From contig NZ_QXFK01000018.1 in NCBI RefSeq assembly GCF_003581645.1, forward strand, positions 294,501 through 358,500: a DNA stretch of 64,000 bases, in the 5' to 3' direction. The notes below the pieces were generated by a model. It did no database searches. It was not told the origin of the DNA and saw only the letters and a list, made by a program, of their open reading frames with translations. How positions within the stretch are numbered: position 1 is the stretch's first letter; each line of letters starts with the position of its first letter. Shown here piece by piece: positions 54,736 to 62,506 of the stretch. The DNA comes from Pelagerythrobacter aerophilus (GTDB lineage: Bacteria > Pseudomonadota > Alphaproteobacteria > Sphingomonadales > Sphingomonadaceae). Position numbers and translations under genes: made by a program.

Positions 54736-56490
54736 ATGACCGATACCAACCTGATTCCGACCCCGAACGACTGCGCCTTACCGCGTCGCAGGTCGGATTT
54801 CGCCACCTTCAACGAGGCGGTCGACTACGCCGCCCGTAGCGAGAAGGGCCTCAATTTCCACGATATGCGCGGCACGCTGGAGAGGGCCTATCCCTACGGC
54901 GAAATGCGCGAGGACGCGCTGGCGATGGCCCGGCGGCTGGTCGCGGCCGGGATCGGCAAGGAAGACCGCGTGGCCCTCGTGGCCGAGACCGGGCCGGAAT
55001 TCGCCGCCTTGTTCTGCGCCTGCGTCTATGCCGGCGCATGGCCGGTGCCGCTGCCCCTGCCGACCAGCTTCGGCGGCAAGGAGAGCTATATCGAACAGCT
55101 CGCAGTGCAGCTCGAAAGCTCGGACCCGAAGATCCTCATCTATCCCCCGGAAATCGCCGAAATGGCGCAGGCCGCCGCCGACCGGCAGGGCTGCGAGGGG
55201 ATCGACTGGGCAAGCTTCGCGGAGCGCGAGGCGCCCGAATGCGAGCTGCCCGAGGCGAAGCCGGACGACATCTGCTACCTCCAGTACTCCTCCGGCTCGA
55301 CCCGCTTCCCGACCGGCGTGGCGGTGACGCACGAGGCGCTGCTGCACAATCTCTACGGCCACGCGACCATGGTCGACCTGGGCGAGAACGACCGCGTGGT
55401 GAGCTGGCTGCCGTGGTATCACGACATGGGCCTCGTCGGCTGCTTCCTCTCGCCGATCGCCAACCAGGCCTCGGTCGACTACCTCAAGACCGAGCATTTC
55501 GCGCGCCGCCCGCTCGCCTGGCTCGACCTGATCAGCCGCAACCAGGGCAACACGCTCTCCTATTCGCCGACCTTCGGCTACGACATCTGCGCGCGCCGCA
55601 TCTCGAGCCAGAGCAGCGTGTCCGAGCGTTTCGACCTTTCGCGCTGGCGCACCGCGGGCAACGGGGCGGACATGATCCGGCCCGACGTGATGCAGAACTT
55701 CGTCAACGCCTTTGCCGACGCCGGCTTCCGCGCGAGCGCCTTCACCCCGTCCTACGGGCTGGCCGAAGCGACGCTCGCGGTCACCGTGATGCCACCGGGC
55801 GAAGGCATCCGCGTCGAGCTGGTGGAAGAGGAGCGCCTGTCGGGCACGCGGGCCGATTTCTCCCGTCCGGCCCGCTACCGCGCGATCGTCAACTGCGGCA
55901 AGCCGCTCCCCGGCATGGAAGTCGAGATCCGCGGAGAAAATGACGAGGCCAAGGGCGATCACAAGATCGGCAAGGTCTGGTGCCGCGGCAAGAGCGTGAT
56001 GCATTCCTACTTCCGCAACGAGGAAGCGACCAGCGACTGCCTCGTCGCCAAGGAAAACGGGGATGTCTGGCTCGACACCGGCGACATGGGCTACATGGCG
56101 AACGGCTATCTGTTCATCGTCGGCCGGGCGAAGGACATGATCATCATCAACGGCAAGAACCACTGGCCGCAGGACATCGAGTGGGCGGTGGAGCAGTTGC
56201 CCGGCTTCAACCACGGCGACATCGCCGCGTTCTCGGTCGAGACCGAGAACGGCGAGGAGGCGCCGGCGGTGCTGGTCCATTGCCGCGTGTCCGACCCCGA
56301 GGAGCGCGTGCGCCTGCACGAGCAGATCCGCGACAAGGTCCGCTCGATCACCGGCATGAACTGCGTGGTCGAACTGGTCCCGCCGCGCACCCTGCCCCGC
56401 ACCAGTTCGGGCAAGCTCAGCCGGGCCAAGGCCAAGCGGCTCTACCTCGCAGGCGAAATCCAGCCGCTGCCGCTGATGGAAGCCGCCTGA
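54736..56490 (+). CDS. Fatty acyl-AMP ligase (FAAL, FadD32-like)
   Basis: Acyl-adenylating enzyme of 584 residues. The A3/P-loop reads YSSGSTRFPTG (184-194), followed by HEALLHN, WLPWYHDMGLVG and the DTGDMGYMANGYLFIVGRAKDMIIINGKNHWPQDIE block. The WLPWYHDMGLVG motif is typical of FAALs, which pass acyl-AMP to an acyl-carrier protein instead of CoA. No carrier or polyketide gene is adjacent. It is divergent from recX and stands alone. The acyl acceptor is unknown. Confidence 0.88.
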   Translation: MTDTNLIPTPNDCALPRRRSDFATFNEAVDYAARSEKGLNFHDMRGTLERAYPYGEMREDALAMARRLVAAGIGKEDRVALVAETGPEFAALFCACVYAGAWPVPLPLPTSFGGKESYIEQLAVQLESSDPKILIYPPEIAEMAQAAADRQGCEGIDWASFAEREAPECELPEAKPDDICYLQYSSGSTRFPTGVAVTHEALLHNLYGHATMVDLGENDRVVSWLPWYHDMGLVGCFLSPIANQASVDYLKTEHFARRPLAWLDLISRNQGNTLSYSPTFGYDICARRISSQSSVSERFDLSRWRTAGNGADMIRPDVMQNFVNAFADAGFRASAFTPSYGLAEATLAVTVMPPGEGIRVELVEEERLSGTRADFSRPARYRAIVNCGKPLPGMEVEIRGENDEAKGDHKIGKVWCRGKSVMHSYFRNEEATSDCLVAKENGDVWLDTGDMGYMANGYLFIVGRAKDMIIINGKNHWPQDIEWAVEQLPGFNHGDIAAFSVETENGEEAPAVLVHCRVSDPEERVRLHEQIRDKVRSITGMNCVVELVPPRTLPRTSSGKLSRAKAKRLYLAGEIQPLPLMEAA

Positions 56491-56585
56491 GGCCGCACCC
56501 TTCGTGATCCCTCTTCAATCCTCCCCATCTCGCGATGGGGAGGATCTATCCTCTCGGTGATCTGCTGACCTGCGGCTTCGCCGGC

Positions 56586-58133
56586 CTACTCATCCTCGTT
56601 GGGAGCCCACGCCACCCGCACTTCGCCCGTGCGGGTCTCGCCCAGACTGGCCTCCGCGCCTTTTCCCACCAGAAGCGAGCGAACCGTTTCGGCCTGCTCT
56701 TCGGGACCGGAGACCACCAGGCCCCGGCCCAGCCGCTGCGCCGCCCATCCTGCGAGCGTGATCGCCTCGCGTGCCGCGTCATCGGGCTCTTCGCCGTCGA
56801 ACGCCACCGAGGGCAGCGTCGCAATGGGCGGGATCAGCTCGACCCGCCATTCGGGCTCGGTCGCGGTGATCCGGCGTTCGAGCGCGGCGTAGGTTTCCAG
56901 CGGGGCGCCGGGCAGAACCTTCGCCCTGACGAGGGCGCGGCGACGCTGGCGGTCGATGAGAACGTCATCCTCCTCCACCCCCGCCGCGAGCGCGAGCCGT
57001 GCGGTCAATTCCTGCAGCCGATCGCGGGCCGCTTCTTCCTCGGCCAGCTTGACGGAGGCGAGCTGGGCCTCCTCGGCGCTTTCCTCGTCGCGAACGAGGA
57101 ATTGCTTGAGCTGGACATCGACCGCGGTGTCGAGAAGTCGCGCGAGGTTTGCTTCCGAGCGGACTTCCGCATCGGGTTCCAGCCGCGTGGTCCACACGAA
57201 GGCCGACACCCGCATCGGCTCGCGGTCGAACTCGATCTCCGGCTGCGAAAGGCGCGAGGATGCGCCGAAGTTCGCCGCCAGCTCGCCGCGCACCTGCCTT
57301 GCGGCGCCGGCTTCCCAGGCGATCTGGCGCAGTGAGAAGCCCAGGGGAACTGCAAGCGCAATGAAGACGATCGCCAGCACGAAGTTCTGCCACCGCGTCT
57401 GCCGCTCCGAAAGCGTGGCGCTGAATCCGTAAAGCCGGGCCATCCCCCATACGGTGAGCGCGATCGTCACGAAGTTGGTCACGTAGAGCAGCAGCGCGCC
57501 GGTGAAGACGGTCCAGTTCAGTGTCGCGAGCCCGAACCCGATCACGGCCAGCGGCGGCATGAGAGCGGTGGCGATCGCAACGCCGACGATCGTCCCTTCC
57601 CGCCCACGGATCATGGCGTAGGCGCCGGCCATGGCCGAGAACAGGGCGACCATCAGGTCGAACAGATTGGGCCGCGTGCGCGAGGCGATCTCGCTCGTGA
57701 TGTCCTGCAGCGGCGAAACGAACACGATCATCGCGCAGAGCCCGATCGCCATCAGCGTGCCCCAGGCGAGCGAATGCGCCGACTGGCGCATCCAGCGATA
57801 GTCGCCGATCGCCAGCGCGAAGCCGAGCCCCATGATCGGGTCCATCAGCGGCGACAGGAGCATCGCGCCGATCACCACCGCGGGGGAAGAGAGAAGCAGG
57901 CCGAGGATCGCGATACCGGCCGACATCGCCGTCATGAACAGATAGCGCGAGGAGATGGCGCACTCTTCGCGGCGCTTGGCGATCACCTCTTCCTGTTCGA
58001 CGGTCCCCATAACCGCGTCGTGCCACCAGCGGCGGAAGCTCGCGACGACCCGCAGGAACGACCACTGCGGTTGTCCGCCGGCGCCCGTATCGCTGTTTGC
58101 GCCGGATTTTTGGGTCTTTGCACCACTGTCCAT
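56586..58133 (-). CDS. DUF389 membrane protein
   Basis: Protein of 515 residues. About six to seven membrane helices occupy residues 60-290 and include the DUF389 pattern SRYLFMTAMSAGIAILGLLLSSPAVVIGAMLLSPLMDPIMGLG and IVGVAIATALMPPLAVIGFGLA. The second half is soluble and partly coiled (EEAQLASVKLAEEEAARDRLQELTARL). Function unknown. Divergent from the TelA-like gene, sharing 144 bp of promoter region. Confidence 0.88.
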   Translation of the reverse strand: MDSGAKTQKSGANSDTGAGGQPQWSFLRVVASFRRWWHDAVMGTVEQEEVIAKRREECAISSRYLFMTAMSAGIAILGLLLSSPAVVIGAMLLSPLMDPIMGLGFALAIGDYRWMRQSAHSLAWGTLMAIGLCAMIVFVSPLQDITSEIASRTRPNLFDLMVALFSAMAGAYAMIRGREGTIVGVAIATALMPPLAVIGFGLATLNWTVFTGALLLYVTNFVTIALTVWGMARLYGFSATLSERQTRWQNFVLAIVFIALAVPLGFSLRQIAWEAGAARQVRGELAANFGASSRLSQPEIEFDREPMRVSAFVWTTRLEPDAEVRSEANLARLLDTAVDVQLKQFLVRDEESAEEAQLASVKLAEEEAARDRLQELTARLALAAGVEEDDVLIDRQRRRALVRAKVLPGAPLETYAALERRITATEPEWRVELIPPIATLPSVAFDGEEPDDAAREAITLAGWAAQRLGRGLVVSGPEEQAETVRSLLVGKGAEASLGETRTGEVRVAWAPNEDE

Positions 58134-58277
58134 CGTCCGTCTTTAGCGCTTGCCTTGCGTCGAAAAAAGTCGACATTCGATCGAGCACCCTTGGCGGCAC
58201 CGTTGAATTTCGTGTCTTATGTGCTTAACACAGTATGCAGGAACCGGGCTGCGTCCCGGGAGGAGTTGAAAGCAGGT

Positions 58278-59492
58278 ATGGCCAGCAATCAAACCGCTAC
58301 GGCGACCGAAACCGATCTGGAGCTGACCGCGCCCGATCCGGTGCCGCAGGTCGCAGCGGAGAAAGCCGCCGGGCTCGTGCCCGTGAGCGAGGAAAAGAAG
58401 TCCAAGCTGGACGAGAAGGTCGAGGCGTTCATCGCCGACCTGGTCGCGGAGGACGCGAACTCGCCCGAATTCGGCAAGAAAGTCGACCAGATCACCAATA
58501 TGGGCCGCAAGGAAATCATGGCGGCCGCGCAGCATTCGAACCGCTTCCTCGACCGCCCGGTCCGCGCGATGGACAAGGACGAGGGCGTCGGCGCCAATCT
58601 CGCCGAACTGCGCCGCACGGTGGAGGAGCTCGACCCCTCCCGCCGCGGGAAGCTGACCGGCCCGAAGAAGCTGCTCGGCATCATTCCCTTCGGCAACAAG
58701 CTGAACGATTACTTCCGCAGCTATCAGAGCGCGCAGACGCACATTCAGCAAATCCTCTCCAAGCTGGCCAACGGCAAGGACGAGTTGCTGATGGACAACG
58801 CGGCGATCGACGTCGAGCGGTCCAAGCTGTGGGAGGCGATGGGCAACCTGGAACAGATGATCCACATCTCCCAGGCGCTCGACGATCGGCTGGAAGAGAA
58901 AGCCGCCGAGCTCGACGCGACCGATCCGGCCAAGGCCAAGGCGATCCGCGAGACCGCGCTGTTCTACGTCCGCCAGCGCACGCAGGACCTGCTGACGCAG
59001 ATGGCGGTCAGCGTGCAGGGCTATCTCGCGCTCGATCTGGTCAAGAAGAACAACGTCGAGCTGGTCAAGGGCGTCGACCGCGCCAGCACCACCACGGTCG
59101 GCGCGCTGCGCACCGCGGTGACGGTGAGCGAGGCGATGACCAACCAGCGCCTCGTGCTGCAACAGATCACCGCGCTGAACGACACGACCGCCGGGATCAT
59201 CGATTCCACCAGCACCATGCTGCGCGAGCAGACCGGCAAGATCCACGAGCAGGCCGCCTCGAGCACGATCCCGCTGGAGACGCTCCAGCGAGCGTTCCAG
59301 AACATCTACGACACGATGGACGAGGTCGACACCTTCAAGCTGCGCGCGCTCGATTCGATGAAGCAGACGGTCACGACGCTCAGCAAGGAGGTCGAGAAGT
59401 CCAAGGGCTATATCGCCCGCGCCGAAGGCCAGGCGCAGGCGCAGTCCAAGATCGGCTCCAGCGAGCCGTCGCTGCTGACCCTCGATAGCTAG
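58278..59492 (+). CDS. TelA-like toxic-anion-resistance family protein
   Basis: Soluble helical protein of 404 residues of the TelA/KlaA family (PF05816). Characteristic text: GNKLNDYFRSYQSAQTHIQQILSKL, ALFYVRQRTQDLLTQMAVSVQGYLALDLVKKNN and TVSEAMTNQRLVLQQI. Members are linked to tellurite, colicin and envelope stress, but their biochemical role is not known. The ATG at 58278 is used. It leads an operon with an XpaC-like membrane protein and a PHA-system protein, as in several alphaproteobacteria. Confidence 0.9.
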   Translation: MASNQTATATETDLELTAPDPVPQVAAEKAAGLVPVSEEKKSKLDEKVEAFIADLVAEDANSPEFGKKVDQITNMGRKEIMAAAQHSNRFLDRPVRAMDKDEGVGANLAELRRTVEELDPSRRGKLTGPKKLLGIIPFGNKLNDYFRSYQSAQTHIQQILSKLANGKDELLMDNAAIDVERSKLWEAMGNLEQMIHISQALDDRLEEKAAELDATDPAKAKAIRETALFYVRQRTQDLLTQMAVSVQGYLALDLVKKNNVELVKGVDRASTTTVGALRTAVTVSEAMTNQRLVLQQITALNDTTAGIIDSTSTMLREQTGKIHEQAASSTIPLETLQRAFQNIYDTMDEVDTFKLRALDSMKQTVTTLSKEVEKSKGYIARAEGQAQAQSKIGSSEPSLLTLDS

Positions 59493-59496
59493 AGCA

Positions 59497-60237
59497 ATGC
59501 CCGACAGTACGCGAAACAGCGACGTAATTCTCGCCGATGCGCGGCGCTCGCTCGCGGAGAACCGCGCGGGCGGATATCACCGGCGCGCGTCGATCGGGCG
59601 CGGGTCGGCCGATCTCAAGACGCGGCATCTCGTCGGCAAGATCAAGCGCATCGCGCTGGCGGTGGGCGGGATCGTGGTCGCAGCGATGGTCGCGGGCCTC
59701 GTCATCGACGGAATCGGCTTTACCGGCGTGATGGTGGCACTGCTGGCGATCGTCGCGGCGGTCTTCGTGTTCTCGGCCTTCCCGAAGATGAAGGTGCCCC
59801 AGCGCGCCGAGCTCAACAAGGGCGACACGCGGGAGATGGTCGGCCGCACCGAGCTGTGGCTCGAACACCAGCGCCCGGCCCTGCCCCCGCCGGCGGCGAA
59901 GATCGTCGACGACCTCGGCGTGCAGCTCGACGCGCTCGGCCTCCAGCTCGAGACCGTCGACCAGGCACACCCGGCGGTGCGCGACGTCCGCCAGCTCGTG
60001 GGCGAGCATTTGCCGGAAATGATCGATTCCTACCGCAAGGTGCCGGCGCATCTGCGCGGCGAGAAGCGCGCCGGGGCAACGCCCGACGAGCAGCTTGCCG
60101 AAGGGCTCGGCCGCATCAGCCGCGAAATCGACAGCGTCACGCGGCAGCTCGCCGACGGCGCGCTCGACGATCTCGCGGTGCGCCACCGCTACCTCGACTA
60201 TCGCTACGGCGACGGCGCAACGCAGGAAGAAGGCTGA
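59497..60237 (+). CDS. XpaC-like membrane protein partner of TelA
   Basis: Protein of 246 residues. Two membrane helices lie at about 50-70 and 75-92; the N-terminal part is basic and the C-terminal part helical with the VDDLGVQLDALGLQLETVDQ stretch. Proteins of the 5-bromo-4-chloroindolyl phosphate hydrolysis (XpaC) family have a similar layout and often lie beside TelA. The name is historical; activity is unknown. It starts 4 bp after the TelA-like gene and its stop overlaps the next start by one base. Confidence 0.65.
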   Translation: MPDSTRNSDVILADARRSLAENRAGGYHRRASIGRGSADLKTRHLVGKIKRIALAVGGIVVAAMVAGLVIDGIGFTGVMVALLAIVAAVFVFSAFPKMKVPQRAELNKGDTREMVGRTELWLEHQRPALPPPAAKIVDDLGVQLDALGLQLETVDQAHPAVRDVRQLVGEHLPEMIDSYRKVPAHLRGEKRAGATPDEQLAEGLGRISREIDSVTRQLADGALDDLAVRHRYLDYRYGDGATQEEG

Positions 60238-60539
60238 TGCGCGTCGCGATCCCCCACGATCTCCCGCGCGAGACGGTGCGCGAACGGCTGCGCAGCCGCA
60301 GCCACGAGATCGCCGATCACATTCCCGGCGGAATGGCCGAGGTCACGACGGCCTGGGCGAGCGATGACAGCATGACCATGCGAGTCAGCGCTATGGGGCA
60401 GAATCTCGACGGTCGTGTGAATATCGAGGAGGGGCAGCTCGTGTTCGAGATCGACCTGCCGCCCGCGCTCGGCTTCGTCGAGCCGATGGTCGCGAACGCC
60501 ATACGCCAGCAAGGGCAGAAGCTGCTGACGAAGGACTAG
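60237..60539 (+). CDS. Polyhydroxyalkanoic-acid-system family protein
   Basis: Protein of 100 residues matching the PHA_gran_rgn family. It opens with MRVAIPHDLPRETVRERLRSRSHEIADHIPGG, has a central beta region (MTMRVSAMGQNLDGRVNIEEGQLVFEIDLPPALGFVEPMV) and ends with an IRQQGQKLLTKD helix. Such proteins are usually near phasin or PHA genes, but none is in view. It overlaps the XpaC-like stop (TGATG) and ends the operon. Confidence 0.85.
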   Translation: MRVAIPHDLPRETVRERLRSRSHEIADHIPGGMAEVTTAWASDDSMTMRVSAMGQNLDGRVNIEEGQLVFEIDLPPALGFVEPMVANAIRQQGQKLLTKD

Positions 60540-60543
60540 GGGC

Positions 60544-61572
60544 CTAGCCGCTCGCGCCGCCGAGCTTCCCGACCTTCTGCGCATCGCCGGCCCGCATCAC
60601 CAGCACCTCGTCGCCGTCGACCACGACGATCACGTCCTCGAGCCCGATGCACGACACGCGCGGTCCGTCGCTGTCGACCATGACGTTGCGGCAGCCGACC
60701 AGTTCGGTCGCTCCGCGCACCACGTTGCCGCCCTCGCCGGCCTCCCGCGCCTCGCGCAGTGCGACCCAGTTGCCGATGTCCGACCAGCCCATGTCGACCG
60801 GCACGAGCGCGGCGCGGGCGGTGTTCTCCATCACCGCGTAATCGACCGACTCCGCCTCGATCCCGGCGAAGACCGAGGCGGAGGGATGGAACCGCGGCCC
60901 GTTGTCCGATCCGCGCACCACGGCCTCGCGCGCGGCCTCCGCCATCGCCGGGCGGTGACGCGCCAGTTCCTCCAGGAACGTGCCCGCCCGGAACGCGAAG
61001 ATGCCGCCGTTCCAGCTGAATTCGCCCGAGGCGACGAAGTCGCGCGCCAGCGCCTCGTTCGGCTTCTCGACGAAGCGCGCCACCTCGTAGCCGCCCTCGA
61101 TCGCGGCGCCCCGCTGGATATAGCCGTAGCCGGTCTCCGGCCGGTCGGGCGCGATGCCGAAGGCAACGAGGCGCCCCTGTCCAGCAAGCGCCACCGCGGC
61201 GTCCACCGCCGCATGGAAGGCGCCGGTGTCGGCGATGTAGTGGTCGCTCGGACAGACCAGCATGATCGCCTCTTCCGGCAGCAGCGCGGCGGCGAGCGCG
61301 ATCGCGGGCGCAGTATTGCGACCCTCCGGCTCGACCACGATCCGCATGCCGGGATGCCCCTGCGCCTCGACATGCTCGATATGGCGCGCGCCCGCCACGA
61401 CCATCGGCGGCGCAAAGCGGTCGCCGGCGCGGCATCGGGCCAGCGTCGCTTCGAACAGCGATTGCTCGCCCAGCAGGCGCAGGAAGGGCTTGGGGCGGTC
61501 GGCGCGGCTCCGCGGCCAGAGCCGCGTTCCGCTGCCGCCGCACAGGATCACCGGATGGATGCCGTCGGTCAT
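60544..61572 (-). CDS. manC: Mannose-1-phosphate guanylyltransferase
   Basis: Nucleotidyltransferase of 342 residues that makes GDP-mannose from mannose-1-phosphate and GTP. The pyrophosphorylase loop is GGSGTRLWPRSR (12-23), with FVEKPNEALA near 168 and WNGGIFAF near 187. It lacks the C-terminal isomerase domain of type II enzymes, so it is the monofunctional type. It supplies GDP-mannose for exopolysaccharide or lipopolysaccharide. It converges with the TelA operon, 4 bp apart, and follows tonB on the same strand. Confidence 0.93.
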   Translation of the reverse strand: MTDGIHPVILCGGSGTRLWPRSRADRPKPFLRLLGEQSLFEATLARCRAGDRFAPPMVVAGARHIEHVEAQGHPGMRIVVEPEGRNTAPAIALAAALLPEEAIMLVCPSDHYIADTGAFHAAVDAAVALAGQGRLVAFGIAPDRPETGYGYIQRGAAIEGGYEVARFVEKPNEALARDFVASGEFSWNGGIFAFRAGTFLEELARHRPAMAEAAREAVVRGSDNGPRFHPSASVFAGIEAESVDYAVMENTARAALVPVDMGWSDIGNWVALREAREAGEGGNVVRGATELVGCRNVMVDSDGPRVSCIGLEDVIVVVDGDEVLVMRAGDAQKVGKLGGASG

Positions 61573-61643
61573 GCCTGTGCGTCATTCACCAGCTTGGGCG
61601 GCAGGGCAAGGCTCGGCACCCGCCCGGTGCCCGCCTGTCCCGA

Positions 61644-62366
61644 TCAGAACCAGCGTTGCCGCCAGTAGAACGGGGCCGGAACCGGGTTGCCTTGTGCGTC
61701 AGTCGCAGGGCGAAAGCGCAACCGCTCGACCACCAGGCGGCAGGTGATCCGGTCGGCTTCCGGATCGGGGCTCGGGCGATATACGGTGCAGTTCGATGCG
61801 CGCCCGTCCACCCCGACGATCACCCGCACGATCACCTCGGTTCCGCGCCGCGCCGCACGTCCGCCCTCGGGGACCGGATAGTCGCTCGCGTCGTCGATCG
61901 AGCCCGCGATGTGCTCCGGCTTGGTCACCGCGCCGCCACCCTGGCCGCTGCCGCCCTGCCCGCTGCCGGTCCCGCTGCCCGCGCCGCCTGCGCCCGTTCC
62001 CGCACCGCTCTCGCTCGCGCCGGAGGTATCGGCGGTGCCAGTGGAGGAGGCACGCGGTGCAGGCGACGGACGCGGGACCGGGATCGGCGGCTCCGGCGCG
62101 GCAATCTCCCGCGGCACCGCCTCGCGCCCTTCTTCGCCCGAAGCGCCTGCGTCCGGCTCGGCCGGAGGCTCGGGCGTTTCCTCGGGCGGAGCTGTGATCG
62201 TGACCGTAACCGCCTCGACCACCTGCCGCTCGACAGAGCCGGTGAAATCGGGCGCAAACGCCTTCGCGAGCCCGTAGATCGCGAGAACATGCAGCAGCGC
62301 GATCAACGCCAGCGTGCCGAGGCGGGGTCTACGGCGCGAAGTGAAGGAAGAGCCGGTCCCGATCAT
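61644..62366 (-). CDS. tonB: Energy transducer TonB
   Basis: Inner-membrane-anchored energy transducer of 240 residues. An N-terminal helix (about 17-38) is followed by a Pro/Glu-rich region, a long Gly/Ser-rich stretch (about 115-150) and a C-terminal TonB domain (VIVRVIVGVDGRASNCTVYRPSPDPEADRITCRLVVERLRFRPATDAQGNPV). It transmits proton-motive force to TonB-dependent receptors such as those at 18405 and 62507. exbB/exbD are not nearby. Confidence 0.92.
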   Translation of the reverse strand: MIGTGSSFTSRRRPRLGTLALIALLHVLAIYGLAKAFAPDFTGSVERQVVEAVTVTITAPPEETPEPPAEPDAGASGEEGREAVPREIAAPEPPIPVPRPSPAPRASSTGTADTSGASESGAGTGAGGAGSGTGSGQGGSGQGGGAVTKPEHIAGSIDDASDYPVPEGGRAARRGTEVIVRVIVGVDGRASNCTVYRPSPDPEADRITCRLVVERLRFRPATDAQGNPVPAPFYWRQRWF

Positions 62367-62443
62367 CGCGCTGATAGAACACTTCCCTCTCGCACGGCGT
62401 TCCCCTGCGAGAGCAATAGCCCACTCCCCCTGTTCCCGGACAT

Positions 62444-62484
62444 AAAAAAGCGGCGGCGCCCCTTCCGGAACGCCGCCGCCTTTT
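62444..62484 (-). terminator. Terminator after the TonB-dependent receptor
   Basis: GCGGCGGCG (62450-62458) and CGCCGCCGC (62471-62479) form a 9-bp GC stem. On the minus strand it is followed by TTTTTT. It ends the truncated receptor gene and lies about 80 bp before tonB. Confidence 0.85.
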
Positions 62485-62506
62485 CAAACGGTGCTGGATC
62501 GGTTCG

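Noticed and set aside
58158-58232. Short palindromes (GTCGA/TCGAC and TGTG/CACA) in the DUF389-TelA intergenic region as operators
   Set aside because: Arms are only 4-5 bp and no regulator is nearby; expected by chance at this length.
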